Positions 9,217 through 16,328 of a stretch of DNA of 64,000 nt are shown here, piece by piece. The notes beneath the pieces were generated by a model. It made no database searches. It saw nothing but the letters and a program-made list of their open reading frames with translations, and was not told the DNA's origin. Position numbers and translations under genes: made by a program. The stretch comes from Solirubrobacteraceae bacterium (GTDB lineage: Bacteria > Actinomycetota > Thermoleophilia > Solirubrobacterales > Solirubrobacteraceae). The stretch is taken from assembly GCA_016462625.1 (NCBI GenBank), contig JAEMSV010000009.1, positions 1-64,000 on the forward strand, in the 5' to 3' direction. Positions within the stretch are counted from its first letter, which is position 1, and every line of letters begins with the position of its first letter.

Positions 9217-10980
9217 CTACGCCGCGGCGAGCTGCCCGGCGGCGAACCGCGCGTACAGCGCGTCCTCGTCGAGCAGCTGGGCGTGGTCGCCGACGGCCCG
9301 CAGGCGGCCGTCCTCGAGCACCGCGAGCTGATCGGCCGCCCGCACAGTGGAAAGCCGGTGGGCGATTGCCAGCACCGTCGTCTCTCCAGCGAGGTCCTCG
9401 ACGATCTCCTTGAGGGCTGCCTCGTTGCCCGCGTCGAGCTGCGACGTCGCCTCGTCGAGCAGCAGGAGCCGCGGCCGGCGCAGCAGGGCGCGCGCGATCG
9501 CGACCCGCTGGCGCTCGCCGCCTGAGAGCGAGACCCCCCGATGCAGGATCTCGGCGTCGAGGTCGTTGCCCAGCCGGTGCAACAGCGGCTCCAGGCGGGT
9601 GCGCTGCAGGACGGTGCGCAGGGCGTCGTCCGAGACCCCGGGCGCCGCGTAGGCGAGGTTCTCCCGCAGCGTGCCGGCCATGACCGGAGCGTCCTGCTCC
9701 ACGTAGGCGATCGTCGCGCGCAGGGCGGCGAGATCCCACTGCTCCAGGCTGCGCCCGTCGAGCAGGATCCGCCCGCCCGTGGGGTCGTAGAAGCGCTCGA
9801 GCAGCGCGAGCATCGTGCTCTTGCCCGCGCCGGAGGGGCCCACCAGCGCCGTGAGCGTCCCGGGCCGCACGTCGAGACTCACGCCCGCGAGGGCGGCCAC
9901 GTCGCGCCCGGGATACGCGAACACGACGTTCTCGAAGCGCACCTCCGCGGGACCGTGACCGATCGGCTCCGGCGCGCGGCCGTCGAGGTCGAGCGGTTCC
10001 GTCGGCAGCGCGGTGATCTCCCCGATGCGGCCCAGCGCGGCGCGCCCGGCCTGGAAGTACGTGCTCGCGTTGACGAGCTGCAGGACGGGCTGCGTGAGAT
10101 AGAAGACATAGAGCAGGAACGCGACGAGCGTGGCGACCGAGATCGCGCCGCTGGCGGCCCGTGCGCCACCGACGCCCAGGACGATGAGGAACGCCACCTG
10201 GATCGAGAGGCCCGCGCTCGTGCCGGCCACGGCGCTCCAGCGGGCGAGGACGGTGCCCTGGTCACGGGCGCGCTGCGCGGCGTCACCCGCACGCTGCAGC
10301 TCCTGGGCTTCTGCGCCGGACGCCTTGACCGTGGTGAACGCGCCCAGGATCCGCTCGACCTCGCTGCCCATGGCCCCGACCGATCGCTGCGCGTCGCGCG
10401 CGGCGGCACGGATCCGCGGCATGACCACGCCGATGACGGCGGCGAGCAGCACGACGACGCCGATCACCGTCCCGAGCAGGAAGAGGTCGACGGTGCCCAT
10501 GAGGATGAGCGCGCCCACGAGCATCACGACCCCGAGCAGCGCCTGGGTGACCGACTGAATCGCGATCTGGCGCAGCAGCGTGGTGTCCGCGGTCACGCGC
10601 GACAGGAGGTCGCCGGGGGCGTGCCGGTGTAGGCCGGGAACGGTGAGCAGCAGCAGATGGCGGACGAGCGCGCGGCGCCCGTCGAGGACGACATCCTCGG
10701 CCGCGCGCAGCAGCAGGAAGTTACCGGCGCCGAGCAGCAGGGCGCTGACGACGACGAGGCCGGTCAGCGCCACCAGCGCCCAGGTGACGCTCTCGCCGCG
10801 GCCCAGGTCCTCGAGCACCCAGCGGGCGGCCAGGGGCTGCGTCAGGCCGACCGCGCCGGCCAGGATGAGCCCGAGACAGCCGAGCGCGACGGGAACGCGC
10901 CGCGGGCGCAGGAGCGCGCCGAGCCGACGCAGCGTGTCGCCGACCGTGAGTTCGGGGGGACCCGGCTCATGCGGCGCCAT
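9217..10980 (-). CDS. ABC exporter, fused permease-ATPase (candidate peptide exporter)
   Basis: 587 residues. The N-terminal permease domain has about six membrane segments (roughly residues 25-310), with the exporter-type LLSRVTADTTLLRQ. The C-terminal ATPase has Walker A GPSGAGKST, Q-loop YVEQD, signature LSGGERQR, Walker B LLLLDEAT and switch IAHRLST. ATG 10980 (MAPHEPGPPEL) was chosen; it overlaps the upstream M23 gene by 14 bp, so translation is probably coupled. There is no C39 leader-peptidase domain. It is the last gene of the leftward run that begins with two small peptides, which makes export of those peptides the likeliest role, but this is inference from position. Confidence 0.93.
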   Translation of the reverse strand: MAPHEPGPPELTVGDTLRRLGALLRPRRVPVALGCLGLILAGAVGLTQPLAARWVLEDLGRGESVTWALVALTGLVVVSALLLGAGNFLLLRAAEDVVLDGRRALVRHLLLLTVPGLHRHAPGDLLSRVTADTTLLRQIAIQSVTQALLGVVMLVGALILMGTVDLFLLGTVIGVVVLLAAVIGVVMPRIRAAARDAQRSVGAMGSEVERILGAFTTVKASGAEAQELQRAGDAAQRARDQGTVLARWSAVAGTSAGLSIQVAFLIVLGVGGARAASGAISVATLVAFLLYVFYLTQPVLQLVNASTYFQAGRAALGRIGEITALPTEPLDLDGRAPEPIGHGPAEVRFENVVFAYPGRDVAALAGVSLDVRPGTLTALVGPSGAGKSTMLALLERFYDPTGGRILLDGRSLEQWDLAALRATIAYVEQDAPVMAGTLRENLAYAAPGVSDDALRTVLQRTRLEPLLHRLGNDLDAEILHRGVSLSGGERQRVAIARALLRRPRLLLLDEATSQLDAGNEAALKEIVEDLAGETTVLAIAHRLSTVRAADQLAVLEDGRLRAVGDHAQLLDEDALYARFAAGQLAAA

Positions 10981-11881
10981 GGGCACCGACCAACTCGAAG
11001 GAGCGTGCGGGACGGGCGGCTTCGGGCACGTCGAGGACCTCGTCGTTCCCCGGCACGAACGGCGGCGCAGAGCGATCCCCGAGCGCACGGCGGAGGGTGA
11101 ACGGCAGGCCCGCGGCGACGAACGGCCGCGGATGGTCCATCAGCTGGAAGTGCAGGTGCGGTTCGCTCGAGTTGCCCGAGTTGCCGCACGCCCCGACGCG
11201 ATCACCCGACGCGATCCGCTGGCCGGGCTCGACGCACACCGAGCCGCGCTGCAGATGCGCGAGCGCGGCGTAGACCCCGTCCCCGAGATCCAGGACGACG
11301 TGGTTGCCGAGCAGGCGGCGCGCGCCGAAGAGCTCGCGCACCATCCCCTCGGCGAGCATGAACGCCACGGCCGGGCGACTGGTTCGCGTGCGGTGATCGC
11401 GCGCGCCATCGCTGACCGAGACGACCGTTCCAGGCGCGGGGGCCAGGATCGGCTCGCCGAAGCCGGGATAGGACTCGGGGACGTCGAACCCCCGCGTTCC
11501 GAAGGCCGGCCGCGAGCCAGGCTCCGGCTCGGGCACGAAATCGATGCCCCACGTCTGTCCGAGACCGTGCGTGCCGTGGCTGGGCACGTGGTCGGCGGGC
11601 GAATTGGCGATCAGCCAGCGCCCGCGCAGGGGCGGATCAATCGGGAACGGCTGAACCTCCGGTGCCGCCGGGAACAGCGTGATCGGCATGCCGACGGCGA
11701 TGAGCAGGATGCCGGCCGCGCAGGCGGCGGCGGGGATCGCGGCGGGCGCTCCGGCGGGCAGAATGAGCGCGGCAAAGCCGAGGGCGAACAGCGGCATGCC
11801 GATCGCGACGCTCGTCCCGCGGAGGCGCGAGGCCAGGCGGAACCAGGACGGCAGGCGTGTCGAAGCTGGGGTGCGGCGCAT
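10967..11881 (-). CDS. Membrane-anchored M23 (LytM-type) peptidase
   Basis: 304 residues. The N-terminus has two hydrophobic segments (about 25-70, small-residue rich), then an extracytoplasmic domain. The zinc-site motifs of M23 are visible: HGLGQTWGIDF (H-x-x-x-x-x-x-x-D region), LGNHVVLDLGDGVYAALAHL, GxRVGACGNSGNSSEPHLHFQ. Family members cleave peptidoglycan cross-bridges or glycine-rich peptides. The gene sits between the DCC oxidoreductase (13-bp gap) and the ABC exporter (14-bp overlap). Here it could trim the exported peptides or simply act on wall; both are inference. Confidence 0.88.
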   Translation of the reverse strand: MRRTPASTRLPSWFRLASRLRGTSVAIGMPLFALGFAALILPAGAPAAIPAAACAAGILLIAVGMPITLFPAAPEVQPFPIDPPLRGRWLIANSPADHVPSHGTHGLGQTWGIDFVPEPEPGSRPAFGTRGFDVPESYPGFGEPILAPAPGTVVSVSDGARDHRTRTSRPAVAFMLAEGMVRELFGARRLLGNHVVLDLGDGVYAALAHLQRGSVCVEPGQRIASGDRVGACGNSGNSSEPHLHFQLMDHPRPFVAAGLPFTLRRALGDRSAPPFVPGNDEVLDVPEAARPARSFELVGAHGAA

Positions 11882-11894
11882 GCGACCTCCGTTT

Positions 11895-12350
11895 TCAGCA
11901 GCGGTTGGCAGAAGCCAGCGAGCAGGATCCGGCGCTCAGACCGCCCAGCGGGGGCGGCTGGCCCTCACGCTCGGCGACGAGCTCCCACGCGGCGCGCTTG
12001 GCGCCGGTGGGCACGAGCCGCGACAGTCCAACCCGGTGCCCGGCCACCCAGCGGTAGCCGTGGTCGGTCAGGCCCGGGGTCTGGCGCGCGACCGCGCTCA
12101 GCGGCCGGCCGCCAGGCAGCAGCGCCAAGACGTCGGCGAGTGCCTCGCCGCCCGAACGCGCTCGGCGGTCGTCGCCGCCGAGGTGCCAGGACGCGGTGCG
12201 CCGCTCGTCGTCCATCCGCCCCAGCCACGGATCGGCATCCGGGCTCTGGAGGGGCATCGGGACGAGCTCGCCGGCGCGGTCCCAGCGCAGGAGCAGCGAC
12301 AGCGCCCAGGCGCAGAAGTTGCAGTCGCGGTCATAGAAGACGTAGTGCAT
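11895..12350 (-). CDS. DCC family (DUF393) thiol-disulfide oxidoreductase-like protein
   Basis: 151 residues from ATG 12350, which is preceded by AGGGAG. The N-terminus MHYVFYDRDCNFC shows the defining D-x-x-C-x-x-C motif (Cys10, Cys13) and the domain runs to about residue 110 (LGG, GGEAL, GYRWVAGHR). The frame is open upstream to 12410 but only this start gives the family's N-terminus. DCC proteins are often found beside HTTM/vitamin-K-carboxylase-like membrane proteins, as here across the divergent promoter. Two extra cysteines lie near the C-terminus. Its substrate is unknown; neither neighbouring small peptide contains cysteine. Confidence 0.85.
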   Translation of the reverse strand: MHYVFYDRDCNFCAWALSLLLRWDRAGELVPMPLQSPDADPWLGRMDDERRTASWHLGGDDRRARSGGEALADVLALLPGGRPLSAVARQTPGLTDHGYRWVAGHRVGLSRLVPTGAKRAAWELVAEREGQPPPLGGLSAGSCSLASANRC

Positions 12351-12427
12351 CTGCTCCCTTTCCCCTACCCGACCGCGTCGCGGCCGACGCGCGGGATGCG
12401 CATCGGCCACGCCGGGCGGGGCAGGCG

Positions 12428-12625
12428 TCAGTCGGTCGCCGCGCCGACGGCAGCGCCCGCGCCGGCGGCACCGGCGATCGCCGCCGCGCCGGCCAGACCG
12501 GCCGCAAACGCGGCGGGCGTGGCCAGCACGGGGCTTGTCGCGCCGACCACCTGCGTGCTCTCGGCACGGAGCGGCAGGTCGCGGAGCTCCGGGGCGGTAT
12601 TCGCGTGATCGATCATCGTGCGCAT
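12428..12625 (-). CDS. Small peptide B (65 residues), candidate precursor of a secreted peptide
   Basis: Starts at ATG 12625 with GAGAGGAG six bases upstream. Residues 1-30 are polar and charged (leader-like). Residues 31-43 are the conserved block SPVLATPAAFAAG shared with the neighbouring peptide. Residues 44-63 are almost entirely Ala, Gly, Val, Leu and Ile, with a GxxxG spacing at 57-61. It ends ATD. No Cys, Ser-rich or Lys-rich core of a known lanthipeptide, lasso or thiopeptide type. I do not recognise the family. It is 44 bp from peptide A and 77 bp from the DCC gene on the same strand. The strong Shine-Dalgarno and the paralogy support a real gene; an antimicrobial or signalling role is inference. 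Confidence 0.72.
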   Translation of the reverse strand: MRTMIDHANTAPELRDLPLRAESTQVVGATSPVLATPAAFAAGLAGAAAIAGAAGAGAAVGAATD

Positions 12626-12669
12626 GGCGCTCCTCTCTCGGGACGTGTGCATGGGCGTGTGGGCTCGAC

Positions 12670-12864
12670 TCATCCGTCGGCCGTCTCCTCGACGGCGTAG
12701 CCGGCGCCGAACGCTGCGGCCGTCACAGCGACGCCCGCCGCGACCGCGGCCGGTGTTGCGAGCACCGGGGTCATGTCCGTCAGCGGCTGGACCTCCGTCT
12801 GCGGCCCCAGGGGCCCGATCTGGTCCGCCGTCACCTCGTTGGTATGCCGCTCGAGCTTGCTCAT
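12670..12864 (-). CDS. Small peptide A (64 residues), paralogue of peptide B
   Basis: ATG 12864 follows a perfect GGAGG seven bases upstream, one of the best ribosome binding sites in the window. Residues 1-31 are polar (acidic residues, no long hydrophobic run, so not a Sec signal peptide). Residues 32-44 are TPVLATPAAVAAG, matching peptide B at 11 of 13 positions. Residues 45-58 form a small-residue hydrophobic helix (VAVTAAAFGAGYAV), then EETADG. The similarity is confined to the C-terminal half, the pattern expected of a variable or divergent leader with a shared core. First gene of the leftward run; its upstream side carries two palindromes. Function unknown. Confidence 0.75.
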   Translation of the reverse strand: MSKLERHTNEVTADQIGPLGPQTEVQPLTDMTPVLATPAAVAAGVAVTAAAFGAGYAVEETADG

Positions 12865-12954
12865 CGCGGTTCCTCCGTGGTTGCTTGCACCACGGCTCTG
12901 CCCTGCCGCGGAGGAGCAGACGCGCCGAACGCCCAGCCGCAGGGGTGCATTGCG

Positions 12955-12970
12955 TCACCCGTGTGGGTGA
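12955..12970. promoter_or_regulatory. Palindromic operator candidate 1
   Basis: TCACCCGTGTGGGTGA: 6-bp perfect arms, 4-bp spacer. The arms are identical to those at 13007-13022, and the centres are 52 bp apart (about five helical turns, same face). Candidate binding site for the locus LuxR-type regulator; the regulator assignment is inference. Confidence 0.65.
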
Positions 12971-13006
12971 TCCGCTCGGGCCGCCGCCTCAACCGGCGTA
13001 CGGCTC

Positions 13007-13022
13007 TCACCCAAACGGGTGA
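13007..13022. promoter_or_regulatory. Palindromic operator candidate 2
   Basis: TCACCCAAACGGGTGA: same 6-bp arms as site 1 with a different 4-bp spacer, which shows that the arms rather than the spacer are conserved. It ends 78 bp before the HTTM gene start. Confidence 0.65.
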
Positions 13023-13100
13023 ATCACGCCGATCGCCGGTTCTCCCCGCCGAGGTCTGGGCAGGCGCAGAGTGACCCGTTCGATGCCCCCTGGAGGCCGC

Positions 13101-15008
13101 ATGCAGCTGCACCGCCGCCGTCCACCGCGCCGCTCCACCCGCGCTCGCGCACTCGCGCACAGGGCGCGCCGCGAACTCCTCGCACCCGCTGCTCCCTCGC
13201 GTGAGCAGGCGCTGCGCCAGTCCGAGCGACTCGGTGCCCTGACGCACCTCGCCGCGAGTGCCGAATACCTCGCCCGCCCCCGGGACCGACGGGCCGGCGG
13301 CTCCAACGACTGGGACGTCATGCGTCGCGTCGCGCACGTCCGCTTCCCGCGCTTCGCCCCCGTGCTGGACGCGGTCGCCGACCGACGTGTGACCAGCGCG
13401 CTGCACGGCGGCCGCATCGCCGCGGCCCTCGCGCTGCTCGCGCCGACTCCCCGGCCGGTCCGGCTCGCCGCCGACGCCGCGCTGGCGACCAGCTCGGCAC
13501 TGCTCTACCCGCGTCATCACTACGGCACCGACGGCACCGATCAGGTCGCGTTCCTCGTCCAGACGACGGCCACGGCCGCGCGGATCGGCGAGCGACGGCC
13601 CGAGGTCGTCGACGCCGCGCTCTGGTCGCTCGCGATCCAGGGCGGCCTGAGCTACGGCATCTCCGGCTGGGTGAAGCTCACCGGCCGGTCGTGGCGCAGC
13701 GGTGAGGCGCTGGCCGGCGTGACCCGCACGCGCACATACGGCGAGCGGCGTGCCTGGACGTTCTTCGACCGTCATCCGAAGATCGCGCGGGTGCTCGGCG
13801 CGCAGGTGCTCGCGGCCGAGTGCCTGTTCCCGCTGGCCTTCACGCCCGGCGGCCGCCTCGCACCCGCCCTCACCCACGGCGCGACGCTCTTTCACCTCGT
13901 CAACGCGCGCATCATGGGGCTTGGGCGCTTCGTGCCGGCCTTCGGGGCGCTGCACCCGCCGATCCGCTACGTCACCGCGCCGCAGAACGACGCCGCGCCG
14001 CGGGACGACACGCTGCCCAAGGTCGTCGGCGCGACCGCCGTCGCCGCGACGGCAGGCGGGCTGATCGCCGCTGCCCGGCGCCGCCGGATCGTGAACTCCG
14101 GCCGCGACGACGAGCAGACGATCCGCACCCGCGCCGGGAACCGGCTCGTGTTCCGCCGGGTCGGGCGCCCCCGCAACGAGGACGCGCCCGTCGTCGTGCT
14201 CGAGCACGGGCTGATGTCCTGCGCCGAGCACTGGGAGTGGGTGACCGAGAAGCTCGCCGCCGACCATCAGGTGATCGTCTACTCACGCGCCGGGTACGGC
14301 CGCAGCGCCCGCGACTCCCGCGCGCCGTTCGGGTTCGACCAGTCCGTCTCGGACCTGCTCGACCTGACCGCGGCCGCCGGAGCCGGCCGCCGCGCGGTCC
14401 TCGTCGGCCACTCGCTCGGCGGATGGCTCGCGGTCCGCGCCGCGGCGGCGGCGCCCGACCGCGTCGCCGGCGTCGTGCTGCTCGACTCCAGCCACCCGGC
14501 CGAGCTCGACCGCTCGTCGCGCCAGGCCCAGGGCACCGTCCCGCTGACGGAGAACCTGAGCCTCATGCCGATGTCGCTACGGCTCGGCCTCGGCGGTCTG
14601 CTCGCCACCCCCGACTGGGTGCGCCAGCTGCCCGAGCGGGTCCGCAAGCTCGCGCTCGCGCAGTATCGCGACGCGCGGCTGTGGACGGCCGGCCTGCGCG
14701 AGTGGAACGCCGTGCTCGAGGAGTTCGAGGCCTTCGACGGCGAGCTCGAGCACATCGAGGCGCCCGTGCTCGCGCTCACCGCCGGCTACACCGCGCGCAA
14801 CGACCCCGTCCAGCAGGAACTCCACGCCGAGCTGGCCGGCACCAGCCCGCGCTCGCGCCACGAGATCATCGACGGCGCCGACCACGACAACGTCCTGTTC
14901 GACGAGCGCATCGCGCAGCAGACCGCCGACCTGGTCGACGCCTTCATCGCCGACCTGCCCACGCCCACCCGGGAGGAGGCTCCCGCCCATGCTCTCGTCG
15001 CTCGCTGA
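13101..15008 (+). CDS. HTTM (SdpB/vitamin-K-carboxylase-like) membrane domain fused to alpha/beta hydrolase
   Basis: 635 residues from ATG 13101, which has TGGAGG at ideal spacing; in-frame starts at 13071 and 13083 lack this. Residues ~60-330 contain several hydrophobic segments and the HTTM-type pattern (SGWVKLTGRSWRSGEAL, then a late-helix H...NARIMGLGRF). Residues ~355-625 form an alpha/beta hydrolase: VVLEHGLMSCAEHW (oxyanion region), nucleophile elbow VGHSLGG (Ser438) and a C-terminal DGADHDN with His595 as likely catalytic base. In the Bacillus SDP system the HTTM protein SdpB is needed to mature a secreted toxin. The fused hydrolase could be an esterase, a leader peptidase or an immunity function; none is shown. 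It overlaps the next gene by 20 bp. Confidence 0.85.
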   Translation: MQLHRRRPPRRSTRARALAHRARRELLAPAAPSREQALRQSERLGALTHLAASAEYLARPRDRRAGGSNDWDVMRRVAHVRFPRFAPVLDAVADRRVTSALHGGRIAAALALLAPTPRPVRLAADAALATSSALLYPRHHYGTDGTDQVAFLVQTTATAARIGERRPEVVDAALWSLAIQGGLSYGISGWVKLTGRSWRSGEALAGVTRTRTYGERRAWTFFDRHPKIARVLGAQVLAAECLFPLAFTPGGRLAPALTHGATLFHLVNARIMGLGRFVPAFGALHPPIRYVTAPQNDAAPRDDTLPKVVGATAVAATAGGLIAAARRRRIVNSGRDDEQTIRTRAGNRLVFRRVGRPRNEDAPVVVLEHGLMSCAEHWEWVTEKLAADHQVIVYSRAGYGRSARDSRAPFGFDQSVSDLLDLTAAAGAGRRAVLVGHSLGGWLAVRAAAAAPDRVAGVVLLDSSHPAELDRSSRQAQGTVPLTENLSLMPMSLRLGLGGLLATPDWVRQLPERVRKLALAQYRDARLWTAGLREWNAVLEEFEAFDGELEHIEAPVLALTAGYTARNDPVQQELHAELAGTSPRSRHEIIDGADHDNVLFDERIAQQTADLVDAFIADLPTPTREEAPAHALVAR

Positions 15009-15552
15009 GCCGCTCCGCGCCCACGGCCCCCGCGCCCTCATCGCCGGTGCGTTCACCGCCTGGATCGGCGTCACCGCCGCCAGCCAGCATCCGCACCGGG
15101 CGTTTGACCGGCTGCGCTCGCTCGACCCGCTCGGGATGGCCGTCCCGAACTGGCGGTTCTTCGCCCCCGAGCCCGCCCAGCATGACTACCACGTCCTGCA
15201 CCGCGTCCTGACCGCGACGGGCGACCAGACCCCGTGGCGGGAGACGACGGAGATCTCTCCGCGGCGCACCCGGCAGGTCGTCTGGTTCCCCGATCGCCGC
15301 CGCGAGAAGGCGACGTTCGACCTCGCCTCAGAGCTCATCACCCTGATGGCCGAGCCGGCGGTCGATCTCACGCAGACCGTGCCGTTCGACCTCCTGCGCG
15401 CCCGGGTCGAGCAACGCGTCCGCGACCAGAGCGAGGACGGACCGCTGCCGCAGGGCTTTCAGTTCCTGCTCGCCCGTCACACGGGCTACGACGACAGCGG
15501 CGAGCCCGACTACATCCTCGCCTCCCCCTTCTGCGCGCTGGAGGCCGCATGA
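14989..15552 (+). CDS. SdpA-like protein with one N-terminal membrane segment
   Basis: 187 residues. One hydrophobic segment near residues 15-32, then the motif PNWRFFAPEPAQHDYHVLHRV and a soluble domain. The short length, a single anchor, the [NG]W-x-FF-[AT]-x-[ED]P-like block and its place immediately after an HTTM protein resemble SdpA of the sporulation-delaying-protein system (known: SdpA and SdpB act together in toxin maturation). By-eye similarity only, so the name is tentative. GGAGGAGG lies 12-20 bases before the ATG. It overlaps the HTTM gene by 20 bp and the methyltransferase by 4 bp (ATGA), so the set is translationally coupled. Confidence 0.6.
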   Translation: MLSSLAEPLRAHGPRALIAGAFTAWIGVTAASQHPHRAFDRLRSLDPLGMAVPNWRFFAPEPAQHDYHVLHRVLTATGDQTPWRETTEISPRRTRQVVWFPDRRREKATFDLASELITLMAEPAVDLTQTVPFDLLRARVEQRVRDQSEDGPLPQGFQFLLARHTGYDDSGEPDYILASPFCALEAA

Positions 15553-16325
15553 CCACGATCGCCGACCCCGGCTACGGGCGGCAGTTCGCGTCCTTCTACG
15601 ACAGGCTGTTCCCGGCCGGCCCCGACCGCGACGAGGCCATCGACCGGCTCGCGATCCTGCACGGCGGCGGGCCCGCGCTGGAGCTCGGCGCCGGCACCGG
15701 CCGCATCGCGATCCCGCTGGCCGAGCGGACCGGCGAGGTCGTCGCCCTGGACAGCTCCGCCGAGATGCTCGACGAGCTGGCGGCGCAGCGAGGGACGGCT
15801 CCGGTAGAGCCCGTCCTCGGCGACATGCGCGCCCACCGGGACGACCGCGAGTTCGGGCTGGTCCTCTGCGTCCTCGGCACCCTCTCGATGGCGACCGAGG
15901 ACGGTGGGGCCGAGCAGACGCTGCAGACGTGCGCGCAGGCCGTGGCCCCGAACGGCAGCGTCGTGATCGAGACGCACAATCCCGCGTTCGTCGAGGCGCT
16001 GCACGAAGGGCGGTCGCAGACGACGACGTTCGTCCCCTATCCCGGGCGCGACACGGGCCTGCTGTCGCACTCGACGCTCGACCTCGAGGGGCGCCACTGG
16101 CGGCTCTCGCACATCTGGTTCGAGGACGGGCGGGCGCGGATCGCCACGGAGAGCAGCCGCCTGCTCGACCCCGGCGAGCTCGACGAGCTGGCCGGGGCGG
16201 CGGGACTCACCCTCGTCGCGCGCCATGCCGACTGGCGCGGGACACCGCCCGCCCCGACGCACCCGATGGTGGTCTCGGTGTACCGCCCCACGCACCGTGT
16301 TTCGGTGCCTGAGAGCGGTTGGTAG
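15549..16325 (+). CDS. Class I SAM-dependent methyltransferase
   Basis: 258 residues. SAM-binding motif I ALELGAGTGRIAIPLAE, acidic loop VVALDSSAEML (motif II) and a motif-IV-like DREFGLVLCVLGTL, followed by a beta-strand C-terminal half. Small-molecule or peptide N/O-methyltransferase type; the substrate is not deducible. Coupled (ATGA) to the SdpA-like gene. In a peptide locus a tailoring role is possible. The last 30 bp carry an inverted repeat upstream of the regulator gene. Confidence 0.85.
   Translation: MTTIADPGYGRQFASFYDRLFPAGPDRDEAIDRLAILHGGGPALELGAGTGRIAIPLAERTGEVVALDSSAEMLDELAAQRGTAPVEPVLGDMRAHRDDREFGLVLCVLGTLSMATEDGGAEQTLQTCAQAVAPNGSVVIETHNPAFVEALHEGRSQTTTFVPYPGRDTGLLSHSTLDLEGRHWRLSHIWFEDGRARIATESSRLLDPGELDELAGAAGLTLVARHADWRGTPPAPTHPMVVSVYRPTHRVSVPESGW
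16292..16308. promoter_or_regulatory. Inverted repeat before the LuxR-type gene
   Basis: GCACCG-TGTTT-CGGTGC, 6-bp arms and a 5-nt loop, inside the last codons of the methyltransferase and 20 bp before the regulator ATG. It shares the CACC...GGTG core with the two operators at 12955 and 13007 but has a different spacer, so it is either a related site or a weak attenuator. Confidence 0.4.
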
Positions 16326-16328
16326 GAC

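Larger units (their letters stand above)
12865..13100. promoter_or_regulatory. Divergent promoter region of the peptide locus
   Basis: 236 bp separate peptide A (leftward) from the HTTM gene (rightward). The stretch contains two palindromes with identical arms and the two ribosome binding sites. I could not place -10/-35 boxes with confidence in this GC-rich sequence. Because both arms start here, one regulator bound at the palindromes could control both. Confidence 0.7.

Noticed and set aside
9217..11881. M23 peptidase and ABC transporter as unrelated housekeeping genes
   Set aside because: Not fully excluded, but the 14-bp overlap, 13-bp gap and shared strand with the DCC and peptide genes make one operon more likely; kept in the system with that caveat.
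12428..12864. Assigning the twin peptides to daptides, lanthipeptides, lasso peptides or class II bacteriocins with double-Gly leaders
   Set aside because: No aminotransferase/alcohol dehydrogenase, LanM/LanB/C, asparagine-synthetase/B-protein pair or C39 peptidase is present; the peptides lack Cys and a GG cleavage site.
16292..16308. Inverted repeat as a terminator after the methyltransferase
   Set aside because: Six base pairs with no following T-run and overlapping coding sequence; listed only as a possible regulatory site.
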